From contig DLGU01000219.1 of the NCBI GenBank assembly GCA_002482865.1, forward strand, positions 1-6,482: a DNA stretch of 6,482 bases, written 5' to 3'. The position numbers were made by a program, and so were the translations under genes. This document shows positions 1-5,949 of the stretch, one piece after another. The notes under the pieces are model-generated. The model saw nothing but the letters and a program-made list of their open reading frames with translations, was not told where the DNA came from and searched no databases. Positions within the stretch are counted from its first letter, which is position 1, and every line of letters begins with the position of its first letter. The stretch is from Porphyrobacter sp. UBA7686. Its GTDB lineage: Bacteria > Pseudomonadota > Alphaproteobacteria > Sphingomonadales > Sphingomonadaceae.

Positions 1-103
1 CTTCCTCGACCGGATCGTGCCGGAGGCCGCTGGCCTTAAGGCAGGCGCAGTCGCCGGGGCCGAGTTGCTCTATGCACTTCCCGCCGCAGCGCTGGTTGGC
101 TGA
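1..103 (+). CDS. C-terminal end of an unidentified protein (5' truncated by window edge)
   Basis: An open frame runs from base 2 to a TGA at 101-103 and gives 33 residues beginning FLDRIVPEAAG and ending LPAAALVG. Codon third positions are mostly G or C, as in the neighbouring real genes. The stop lies one base before the ATG of the DUF815 ATPase, the arrangement expected of two genes in one operon. The last 20 or so residues are rich in Ala, Gly and Leu and could be a membrane helix or simply a hydrophobic C-terminal helix. I do not recognise the family from so short a tail and assign no function. Seen: the frame, the stop and its spacing. Inferred: that it is a real gene. Confidence 0.6.
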   Translation, partial: FLDRIVPEAAGLKAGAVAGAELLYALPAAALVG

Positions 104-104
104 G

Positions 105-926
105 ATGGAGCGCGGCGACGCCTTGGAACGGATCGCCGCAGCGCTCGAACGGCTTGCACCCCCGCCCCCGCCGCCGACCGATTGGCTCGGCGCGCCCGCT
201 TATGTGTGGGACGGCGAGACTGCGCACGCGGTGACGGTGCTGGATGCGGTGCCGCTCGCCCAATTGCATGGGATCGCCGCGCAGAAGGCCGCGCTGCGGA
301 GCAATTGCGAGCGGCTCGCCCAAGGTGCAGCGGCGCATGATGTGCTGCTGTGGGGCGCGCGCGGGATGGGCAAATCGGCGCTGGTGCGCGCTGCTGTGGC
401 CGATGTGCAGGCGAGCGACCCGCAAGCGCTCGCGCTGGTGCAGATCGCGCCGGGTGCCCTGCCCACCTTCCCAGCACTGGTCGCCGAACTGGCGCAGCAA
501 TCCCGCGCTTTCCTGCTGTTCATCGACGATCTCGGCTTTGGCGCGGATGGGCGCGCCGAGATGCTCGCGCTGCGCAGCCTGCTCGACGGCGGCGTCGCCC
601 CGCGTCCGGCGCATGTCCGAATTGTGGTGACAGCAAACCGCCGTTCCATCGTCGAGCGCGAGGATACCTCCGCTGCGATCCACGAACGCGATGAACGCGA
701 CGATGCCCTCGCGCTGGCCGACCGCTTCGGGCTCACGCTGGGCTTCCACCCGGCGGACAAGGACACCTACCTTGCGATCCTCGCAGGCTACACCGCGCCG
801 CTTGGCCTCAGCTTCGATGCCGAGGAGGCGATGGCTTTCGCGATCCAGCGCGGCAACCGCTCAGGCCGCACCGCCCTGCAATTCGCAACCGAACTGGCCG
901 GTCGTGCCGGGTTGACGCTCAGTTGA
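105..926 (+). CDS. DUF815-family AAA ATPase, function unknown
   Basis: A predicted cytoplasmic P-loop ATPase of 273 residues resembling the DUF815 family (AAA+-like ATP-binding proteins without an established role). The Walker A motif GARGMGKS is at residues 84-91, and the Walker B strand FLLFIDDLGF at 136-145 carries the acidic pair D141-D142. A sensor-1-like VTANRR with N178 is at 175-180, and an arginine-containing segment LADRFGL at 204-210 could act in trans. The N-terminus has an amphipathic stretch (ALERIAAALERLA) followed by a run of six prolines. I chose ATG 105 over the in-frame ATG at 72. The 105 start sits one base after the upstream stop, which suits translational coupling, and the 11 extra residues look non-conserved. 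No strong Shine-Dalgarno sequence is visible for either start. The gene ends convergently, overlapping the dehydrogenase gene by 8 bp. The family assignment is from recall of sequence style; the biochemical role is unknown. Confidence 0.88.
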   Translation: MERGDALERIAAALERLAPPPPPPTDWLGAPAYVWDGETAHAVTVLDAVPLAQLHGIAAQKAALRSNCERLAQGAAAHDVLLWGARGMGKSALVRAAVADVQASDPQALALVQIAPGALPTFPALVAELAQQSRAFLLFIDDLGFGADGRAEMLALRSLLDGGVAPRPAHVRIVVTANRRSIVEREDTSAAIHERDERDDALALADRFGLTLGFHPADKDTYLAILAGYTAPLGLSFDAEEAMAFAIQRGNRSGRTALQFATELAGRAGLTLS

Positions 927-2397
927 CCTTCTGCCCCGCCTGCTTGCGCAGGTAATCCGCCTCGAACGCCGCCTGCGGGTCTTTCAGCGCGCTCGGGGGG
1001 AGCGGATCGCCCTTCAGCCGCGCGATGGCCGGAGCCGGCGTGGCCGTGGGGGAGCGCACGCGCCAGATGATCCCGGCCGTATCGTCTGACACCAACAGCG
1101 AGCCATCTCCCGCCCATTCGACCCAGGTGGGACGGCCGCGGGTGGTGCCCTCGCCCGTGAGGAACCCGGTCAGCACCGGCACCGGCTTACCCACCGGATT
1201 GCCAAGTTCGTCGAAGTCGACGAACACCACGTCATAGCCCGAAGGCGGCTTGCGGTTCCACGAGCCATGCCGCGCGATAAAGGCCCCGCTGGCGAAGCTA
1301 TCCCCCATGCGGTTGCCCTCCTTGGAGAACACCAGCCCCAGCGCCGCCACGTGCGGGCCGAGGGCGAATTCGGGCTTGCGGACATATTCCATCAGGAAGC
1401 GCGGCATCGGCGCTTCGACCCGGCGATCAATATTGGTGCGGTAATAGACCCAGGGCCAGCCATATTGCGCCCCGATCGGCACGTTGGTGAGGTAATCGGG
1501 CACAAGGTCCGATCCCAGCATGTCACGCTCGTTCACCGTGGTCCACAGCTCGCCCGTCCAAGGGCTGAAATCGAGGCCATTGGGGTTGCGGAGCCCCGCT
1601 CCGAACTGGCGCGCGCGGCCCGCAGCGAGATCATATTCCCAGATCATCGCCCGGCCTTCTTCGACCTTCATGCCCTGCTCGCCGATATTGCTGACCGAGC
1701 CGACCGCGACGTACAGCAGCTGCCCATCGGGCGAGAGCTCGAGATTGCGCATCCAGTGCCCGCCACCCGCTGGCAGATCCATCAACTTGCGCGGCGCTCC
1801 GGTGACCTTGTCGCTGCCCAGTTGGTAAGGGAAAGCGAGCACCGCATTGTGGTTGGCGACGTAAAGTGTGCCATCCTTCCAGGCGAGCCCGGAGGGGGAA
1901 TCGAGCCCTTCGGACAGGATCACCTGCTTGGTTTCGGCACTGCCATTGCCGTCGGTATCGCGCAGCAGCACAATCTGGTTGGGCGATTTGCCGCCCGCCC
2001 CCGCCTTGGAAAACAGGATACCTTCAACCCAGCCGCGAATTGCCGCCATCACGCCGGTGTCGCGGTTCTTCTTCTCCGGCGCTCGGGTCAGAGAGACCAG
2101 CATATCGCCATTGGGGAGCGCAAACAGCGTGCGCGGGTGGTCGAGACCTTCGGCAAAGCGGACGACTTCCAGTCCCTTGGCAGGCGTCGGTGCCTCGCCC
2201 GCTTTCCAGCCCACCGGCTCGGCAATCTGGACGGTGGGGAAGTTCTGCGGATCGCCCTCCTGCAAAACCGGTTCGGTGCCAGCGACCTCTTCGACCGAGA
2301 GATCGGCGGCGTCTCCGCGCGACAGGAAAAACAGGGCGACCCCCGTCACCACGATTGCGATGACAAGAGCGATTGCGATTTTGCGAAAAAGAGCCAT
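919..2397 (-). CDS. Membrane-anchored sorbosone / PQQ-dependent sugar dehydrogenase family protein
   Basis: A 492-residue protein of the glucose/sorbosone dehydrogenase beta-propeller family, whose members oxidise sugars or aldoses using PQQ in the periplasm. Residues 1-25 are a short basic start followed by one hydrophobic helix (IAIALVIAIVVTGVALFFL), so it is probably exported and anchored by its N-terminus. Family landmarks are GGGHWMRNLELSPDG at 211-225 with the candidate catalytic H214 and R217, GLRNPNGLDF at 268-277, the TGELWTTVNERDMLG segment at 281-295, HGSWNRKPPSGYDVVFV at 377-393, and the closing blade WVEWAGDGSLLVSDDTAG at 425-442. DTDGNG at 147-152 resembles a calcium-binding loop. 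The frame stays open for 138 codons upstream of ATG 2397, but that stretch would run across the divergent msrC gene and lacks a signal sequence, so the start before the membrane helix is preferred. The substrate cannot be told from the sequence, and no PQQ synthesis genes lie in this window. Confidence 0.9.
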   Translation of the reverse strand: MALFRKIAIALVIAIVVTGVALFFLSRGDAADLSVEEVAGTEPVLQEGDPQNFPTVQIAEPVGWKAGEAPTPAKGLEVVRFAEGLDHPRTLFALPNGDMLVSLTRAPEKKNRDTGVMAAIRGWVEGILFSKAGAGGKSPNQIVLLRDTDGNGSAETKQVILSEGLDSPSGLAWKDGTLYVANHNAVLAFPYQLGSDKVTGAPRKLMDLPAGGGHWMRNLELSPDGQLLYVAVGSVSNIGEQGMKVEEGRAMIWEYDLAAGRARQFGAGLRNPNGLDFSPWTGELWTTVNERDMLGSDLVPDYLTNVPIGAQYGWPWVYYRTNIDRRVEAPMPRFLMEYVRKPEFALGPHVAALGLVFSKEGNRMGDSFASGAFIARHGSWNRKPPSGYDVVFVDFDELGNPVGKPVPVLTGFLTGEGTTRGRPTWVEWAGDGSLLVSDDTAGIIWRVRSPTATPAPAIARLKGDPLPPSALKDPQAAFEADYLRKQAGQKVN

Positions 2398-2475
2398 GTG
2401 ACGCGGGATAAAGCCCAGCCGCCGATGCGGCAACCGATAAGCGCCGGGCGATGCGACGAAAGGCCACTGACCGCG
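2398..2475. promoter_or_regulatory. Divergent intergenic region between the dehydrogenase gene and msrC
   Basis: These 78 bp must hold the 5' signals of both divergent genes unless they are transcribed from further away. I see no convincing -35/-10 pair on either strand. A short inverted repeat (GCCGC at 2418-2422 with GCGGC at 2427-2431, loop CGAT) is present. GAAAGG at 2458-2463 is a plausible but rather distant Shine-Dalgarno for msrC. A ten-codon ORF starting at ATG 2451 overlaps the msrC start codon. The regulatory role is inferred from position only. Confidence 0.4.
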
Positions 2476-2976
2476 ATGTATGATTTCAAACCCGCCGCAC
2501 CGCTCGCCTCTGATGAGCTGTATCGCGAGCTGCTGGGCGCGGCCGATGCGCTGACTGCGGGTGAGCCGGATGCGGTCGCCAACATGGCGAATGTCGCGGC
2601 ACTCTTGTCGGAGTTTCTGCCTGATCTCAACTGGGCGGGCTTCTACCGGGTCGGTCCGGCGAAGAACGGCGGCGCGGACGAGCTTGTGCTTGGGCCCTTC
2701 GTCGGCCGCCCTGCCTGTATCCGCATTCCTTTCGGCATTGGCGTATGCGGCGCAGCGGCGCAAAGTCGCGCCACGCAACTTGTCGCCGATGTTCACGCCT
2801 TCCCGGGCCATATCGCCTGCGACGCGGCGAGCGCGAGCGAGCTGGTGGTGCCGGTGCTGCGCAATGGCGCAGTGATTGCGGTGATCGACCTCGACAGCCC
2901 CTCCCCCGCGCGCTTTACCGCCGCCGACGCCGCCGGGATCGAGGCGCTGGCGGCCCTACTCGCTGACAGGATCTGA
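2476..2976 (+). CDS. msrC: Free methionine-(R)-sulfoxide reductase (GAF domain, fRMsr)
   Basis: This 166-residue single-GAF-domain enzyme reduces free L-methionine-(R)-sulfoxide to methionine in the cytoplasm, normally with thioredoxin as electron donor, and repairs oxidised methionine. The signature is complete. The three cysteines are C81 (PACIRIP), C91 (GVCGAA) and C115 (GHIACDAAS), spaced 10 and 24 residues apart as in the E. coli enzyme (C84, C94, C118). C115 corresponds to the catalytic cysteine. The acidic substrate-binding residues E122, D138 and D140 also match by the same offset. LNWAGFYRV at 51-59 and LVLGPFVGRPACIRIP are further family hallmarks. ATG 2476 gives a protein of the usual family length. 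The frame is open far upstream on the same strand, but that part is antisense to the dehydrogenase gene. The gene is divergent from that gene, and no canonical terminator follows. Confidence 0.95.
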   Translation: MYDFKPAAPLASDELYRELLGAADALTAGEPDAVANMANVAALLSEFLPDLNWAGFYRVGPAKNGGADELVLGPFVGRPACIRIPFGIGVCGAAAQSRATQLVADVHAFPGHIACDAASASELVVPVLRNGAVIAVIDLDSPSPARFTAADAAGIEALAALLADRI

Positions 2977-3104
2977 TTAACTCGCGGCGGCGACCTTCCC
3001 GAAACGGGACAGCGCCGACAGCACCGCTTGGGCGCACGGCGGACTCGGTGGTAAGCTTTCGCTAACCATCAGCCCAATCTGGCTGATTCAGGGGGAAATT
3101 GCCC
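2977..3104 (+). promoter_or_regulatory. Intergenic leader of the glycine-zipper gene with a hairpin
   Basis: A 128-bp gap between msrC and the next gene. A perfect 7-bp inverted repeat, ATCAGCC at 3068-3074 and GGCTGAT at 3081-3087 with a six-base loop, ends just before the purine-rich ribosome binding site AGGGGGAAA (3090-3098). A weak promoter candidate is TTGGGC at 3028-3033 with TAAGCT at 3052-3057, 18 bp apart. A second small hairpin (TCCCG at 2997-3001, CGGGA at 3005-3009) follows msrC but has no T-run, so it is not a convincing terminator. Confidence 0.4.
3090..3095 (+). promoter_or_regulatory. Ribosome binding site fixing the start of the glycine-zipper gene
   Basis: AGGGGG, extended by GAAA, lies nine bases before ATG 3105. 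It is the best Shine-Dalgarno-like sequence I noticed in the window. It supports ATG 3105 over the in-frame TTG at 3099, which would leave too short a spacer. Confidence 0.6.
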
Positions 3105-3941
3105 ATGTTCAAGCTTTCGCCGACTGTCTCGCTCGCCGCTCTGGCCCTCGCTATCCCGGGAGCAGCGCAGGCGCAGAATTACGCCGATCTTCCGCCGCTT
3201 TCGCCGATGAGCGAAGCTGAGATGCGCTCGATCCCGAGCGAATACCGCACCGCACCCGTGGTGATGCAGGCTGAAGAGACCGTGACGAATGTCAACGGGG
3301 TCGAGACGATCACCCGCACCCGTCGGATCGACGGACCGCCGCCGCGCCCCGCCGCGCCGCATCACGGCTATGCGCCGCAGATGGGCTACGCCCCGGTGGT
3401 GTTTGAGCGTGACCAGTGGATCGAAGAATGCCGCCGCCGCACCAAAGATCAGGGCAAGGATGACACCGGTCTGATCATCGGCGGCCTGCTTGGCGCGATT
3501 GCCGGCGGCTTTGCCGGTTACGAGATCGCCGGCGCAGGCGACCGCGTGCTTGGCACCGCGCTCGGCGTTGGCGGTGGCGGGCTGATCGGCGGATTGCTGG
3601 GCAGCATCTTTGACGGCGATGATGACGAGGACCGCTACGATTGCGAAGCCGCGCTCGACAGCTACCTGTCACACTACGGCGCCCCCGGCCCCCGGGTTGC
3701 CAGCCGCGAGATCGCCTACCCGGCGCACGGCTATTCCTATGGCTACGGCTACCCGGCCGGCTATTCCTACGGCTACACCTACGCCCCGCCGCCGCAGATG
3801 GTGATGGTGCCGGTGCGGACCGAAGTGCAGCAGCAGGTGGTGGTGCGCGAGACCGAGCGTTACGAGACCTACACCGTCCCCGGCGCCGCGCGGGAAATTC
3901 CCGCCCCGCGCCCCTCGCCCAAGATGATCAAGAACCGCTGA
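3105..3941 (+). CDS. Exported glycine-zipper protein with Tyr-Gly-rich repeats
   Basis: A 278-residue protein of unknown function, predicted to be exported. Residues 1-23 form a Sec signal peptide (MFKLSPTVSL, then a hydrophobic core, ending AQA before Q24). No lipobox cysteine is seen, so it is probably periplasmic or outer-membrane associated rather than a lipoprotein. Residues 122-168 are a classic two-part glycine zipper (IIGGLLGAIAGGFAGYEIAG, then GTALGVGGGGLIGGLLG) of the Rick_17kDa_Anti / glycine-zipper-2TM type, able to form a tight membrane hairpin. Two cysteines, C109 and C180, flank it and could pair. An acidic run (DGDDDED, 170-176) follows. Residues 210-229 are two ten-residue GYSYGY-type repeats, and the tail is polar with Val/Gln-rich and basic parts. 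ATG 3105 has AGGGGG nine bases upstream; a TTG two codons earlier lies too close to that site. It stands alone and ends before a strong terminator. Confidence 0.85.
   Translation: MFKLSPTVSLAALALAIPGAAQAQNYADLPPLSPMSEAEMRSIPSEYRTAPVVMQAEETVTNVNGVETITRTRRIDGPPPRPAAPHHGYAPQMGYAPVVFERDQWIEECRRRTKDQGKDDTGLIIGGLLGAIAGGFAGYEIAGAGDRVLGTALGVGGGGLIGGLLGSIFDGDDDEDRYDCEAALDSYLSHYGAPGPRVASREIAYPAHGYSYGYGYPAGYSYGYTYAPPPQMVMVPVRTEVQQQVVVRETERYETYTVPGAAREIPAPRPSPKMIKNR
3729..3788 (+). repeat. Decayed 30-bp tandem duplication encoding GYSYGY repeats
   Basis: Two adjacent 30-bp units (3729-3758 and 3759-3788) begin with an 18-bp block, GGCTATTCCTAYGGCTAC, that differs at one base between copies (3729-3746 and 3759-3776). 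The rest of each unit has diverged. They encode GYSYGYGYPA and GYSYGYTYAP inside the glycine-zipper protein, so the tyrosine-rich segment appears to have grown by in-frame duplication. Confidence 0.75.
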
Positions 3942-3970
3942 TATCCATTCGCCCCCTCCGGGGACAATAG

Positions 3971-4010
3971 AAAAGCCCCGCAAGATCAGGCGACCTTGCG
4001 GGGCTTTTTT
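3971..4010 (+). terminator. Strong intrinsic terminator, probably bidirectional
   Basis: A perfect 14-bp stem (3971-3984 pairing with 3995-4008, core GCCCCGCAAG / CTTGCGGGGC) encloses a ten-base loop and is followed by a run of six T (4005-4010). It begins 29 bases after the stop of the glycine-zipper gene, which it should terminate. Four A residues begin the left arm, so the minus-strand copy also ends in TTTT and could stop transcription coming from parB, about 150 bp away. Confidence 0.92.
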
Positions 4011-4032
4011 CATGCCTAATCAACTGTCGCCG

Positions 4033-4147
4033 AGTCGCGCATGGCAGTGAAACGGTCGCCAAAGGCGACCGCAAGCGCGACTGCGCGCCGGCAGCGACGC
4101 GCCCGAAGGGCGTCTGAGCGAGGATTTCGCACGCCGGATGGCGTGCG
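4033..4147. repeat. Cluster of inverted repeats after parB; candidate REP-like element
   Basis: Four palindromic units lie in this non-coding stretch. The outer arms AGTCGCGC (4033-4040) and GCGCGACT (4075-4082) are perfectly complementary. They enclose a perfect 8-bp hairpin CGGTCGCC-AAA-GGCGACCG (4053-4071). A 5-bp hairpin CGCCC-GAA-GGGCG follows (4100-4112). A perfect 8-bp hairpin with a tetraloop, CGCACGCC-GGAT-GGCGTGCG, is at 4128-4147. None has a T-run, so they are poor intrinsic terminators. The regular spacing resembles extragenic palindromic repeats. Whether the unit recurs in the genome cannot be seen here. The last hairpin begins 11 bases beyond the parB stop on the parB strand and may protect or help end that mRNA. 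Confidence 0.6.
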
Positions 4148-4157
4148 GACCCAAAAA

Positions 4158-5120
4158 TCAGAACTCGCCGCCGGTCAGGCGCTGGCACACCAAATCGAGC
4201 TGATCCAGCGTGGTGTAGCGGATCGTGATCGTGCCCTTGCGCGGATCAACCTCCGGCTTGATCTTAACGCTCAGCCCGAGAAACTCCTCAAGATGCTGCT
4301 GGACGGCCAAAATGTCAGCATTTTCCGTCGGCTGATACGGCGCAGGTACAGGCGCATCGGCCCGCTTTACCGGCTTGCGGGTGAGCGTTTCGACATCGCG
4401 CACGGAAAGCCCCTCTGACACCGCGATCTCGGCGATCTGCACCGCATCATCCCGCCCGATCAGTGCGCGGGCGTGGCCAATCGACAGCTTGCCCTGTTCG
4501 ATGAAGCCCAGCACCGGCTCCGGCAGCGTCATCAGCCGCATCATGTTGGCGACGTGGCTGCGCGATTTTTCGACCATCTTGGCGATGTCGACCTGAATCA
4601 TGCCCTCCTGCTCGGAGAGACGATGATAGGCCCGCGCTTCCTCGACGGGGTTCAGGTCCTCACGCTGCAAATTCTCGATCAGCGCGAGCGCCATGACCTC
4701 GCGTTCGGAGAGGTTGCGCACCAGCGCCGGGATCTCATGCAGCCGCGCCTTCTGCGCCGCGCGCCAGCGGCGCTCACCCGCAACGAGCTGATAACCCTCA
4801 CCATTGGGGTGGGGGCGAACGATAATCGGCTGAATCACGCCTCGTGTCGCGATCGAAGCGGCAAGCTCCTCCAGCGCGGCTTCATCGAAATACTTGCGCG
4901 GGTTGCCTGGCAGCGGCTTGATCGACGCCAATGCGAGATTGCGCAGCGGCGAGCCGACCACTTGCGGCGCATCCGCCGAAGCATCATCGCGCCGCACCAG
5001 CGGTTCCTCCCGCCGGGTTTCGCCGAGCAAAGCGCCCAGCCCTCGGCCCAGCCGCCGCGGCTTGTCATCGCTCCGCGAAGTCACAGGCGAATCAGCGGGT
5101 TGTGTCACATTCTCACTCAT
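4158..5120 (-). CDS. parB: Chromosome partitioning protein ParB
   Basis: A 320-residue ParB, the CTP-dependent DNA clamp that loads at parS, spreads, and works with ParA to segregate replicated origins. The N-terminal ParA-contact motif RRLGRGLGALLG is at 22-33. The nucleotide-binding ParB/Srx-like domain spans about 62-165, with GVIQPIIVRP at 94-103, the GERRWRAA motif at 115-122 and ENLQREDLNPVEEA at 149-162. The helix-turn-helix region that reads parS is about 176-200 (QVDIAKMVEKSRSHVANMMRL). A variable linker (about 250-268) leads to the C-terminal dimerisation domain ending GTITIRYTTLDQLDLVCQRL. ATG 5120 overlaps the parA stop as ATGA, indicating translational coupling. The frame is open 25 codons further upstream, but those codons lie within parA. 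All family features look intact, so it should be functional on the two parS sites in rsmG. Confidence 0.97.
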   Translation of the reverse strand: MSENVTQPADSPVTSRSDDKPRRLGRGLGALLGETRREEPLVRRDDASADAPQVVGSPLRNLALASIKPLPGNPRKYFDEAALEELAASIATRGVIQPIIVRPHPNGEGYQLVAGERRWRAAQKARLHEIPALVRNLSEREVMALALIENLQREDLNPVEEARAYHRLSEQEGMIQVDIAKMVEKSRSHVANMMRLMTLPEPVLGFIEQGKLSIGHARALIGRDDAVQIAEIAVSEGLSVRDVETLTRKPVKRADAPVPAPYQPTENADILAVQQHLEEFLGLSVKIKPEVDPRKGTITIRYTTLDQLDLVCQRLTGGEF

Positions 5121-5893
5121 GCGGCTTGTCTTTCTGCGGGAAATCGCCCGATCAATTCGCGCGCCAACGCCATATAGGCGCGGCTGCCGGTGCAATGCTG
5201 GTCATAGATCAGCGCGGGAAGCCCGTGGCTCGGCGCTTCGGACAGGCGCACGTTGCGCGGGATCACGGTTTCAAACACCAGCTTGCCCAGGCAATCGCGC
5301 ACATCGTCGGATACCTGATCGGTCAGGCGATTGCGTCGGTCATACATCGTCAACGCCACGCCGATGATCCCGAGATCGGGATTGAAGCGCTGCTGGATCT
5401 GATCGACGGTCTGGAGCAGCTGACTGAGCCCCTCCAGCGCAAAAAACTCGCATTGCAGCGGCACAAGCAGCGTATCGGCCGCGCACAACGCGTTGAGCGT
5501 CAACAGACCGAGCGACGGGGGGCAATCGATGAAACAGATATCGTGCCCGGCATGGTTCGCCAGCGCCTTGTCCAGGCGATGCGTCCGCCCTTCAACCGCA
5601 ACAAGCTCAATCTCCGCACCCGACAGGTCAACCGTGGCCGGGATGAGATCGAGGCGCGGAATGCTGGTGGGGACGATCGCGCTCGCGAGCGGCACTTCAT
5701 CCACCAGCAGATCATAGCTCGAAACTTCGCGCGATTCGGCCCGAACGCCCAGTCCCGTCGAGGCATTGCCCTGCGGATCGAGGTCGATCAGCAGCGTGCG
5801 CCACCCTGTCGCCGCCATGGCCGTGGCGATATTGATCGCGGTGGTGGTCTTGCCCACTCCGCCCTTCTGATTGGCAATCGCGATTACGAACAT
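5117..5893 (-). CDS. parA: Chromosome partitioning ATPase ParA (Soj family)
   Basis: A 258-residue ParA/MinD-type ATPase that binds DNA non-specifically as an ATP dimer and is released by ParB, which drives origin segregation. The deviant Walker A motif KGGVGKTT is at 10-17, with the signature lysine K10 and the P-loop lysine K15. The Walker A' strand LLIDLDPQGN is at 34-43 with D39, and the Walker B strand FIDCPPSLG is at 121-129 with D123. LVPLQCEFFALEGLSQLL at 143-160 and IPRNVRLSEAPSHGLP at 211-226 are typical of chromosomal ParA. ATG 5893 starts one residue before the conserved first beta strand (FVIAIANQKGG), and GGAAGGACGGGA lies upstream as a candidate ribosome binding site. The longer open frame to 6349 is antisense-free but overlaps rsmG in another frame and is rejected. 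It sits 56 bp downstream of rsmG and overlaps parB by 4 bp. Confidence 0.97.
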   Translation of the reverse strand: MFVIAIANQKGGVGKTTTAINIATAMAATGWRTLLIDLDPQGNASTGLGVRAESREVSSYDLLVDEVPLASAIVPTSIPRLDLIPATVDLSGAEIELVAVEGRTHRLDKALANHAGHDICFIDCPPSLGLLTLNALCAADTLLVPLQCEFFALEGLSQLLQTVDQIQQRFNPDLGIIGVALTMYDRRNRLTDQVSDDVRDCLGKLVFETVIPRNVRLSEAPSHGLPALIYDQHCTGSRAYMALARELIGRFPAERQAA

Positions 5894-5949
5894 GGTTGTT
5901 CCCGTCCTTCCGCGCGCCGATTCACGCTGAATCCGCACAGTTTCGCGTG
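5894..5949 (-). promoter_or_regulatory. rsmG-parA spacer with an inverted repeat containing two GANTC sites
   Basis: These 56 bp carry the parA ribosome binding region and a 6-bp inverted repeat, GATTCA (5919-5924) and TGAATC (5928-5933) around CGC. Each arm contains a GANTC sequence, the target of the CcrM adenine methyltransferase in many Alphaproteobacteria. Whether it is a methylation-sensitive control site, a small mRNA hairpin or chance is not decided by the sequence. I see no convincing promoter. Confidence 0.35.

Noticed and set aside
1267..2475. Long plus-strand open frame continuous with msrC, antisense to the dehydrogenase gene
   Set aside because: It is a shadow frame produced by GC-rich codon use. 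The antisense protein has clear family motifs, and msrC has a natural start and normal length from 2476.
2398..2811. N-terminal extension of the dehydrogenase frame on the minus strand
   Set aside because: It runs antisense through msrC and would place the hydrophobic export helix in the middle of the protein. ATG 2397 before that helix is the sensible start.
2997..3009. Small hairpin after msrC as a terminator
   Set aside because: The stem is only 5 bp with a 3-base loop and no T-run follows.
4041..4418. Plus-strand open frame starting MAVKRSPKATA
   Set aside because: Its start is built from the palindrome cluster and the rest is antisense to parB. The Arg/Ala-rich composition is what such repeats give in any frame.
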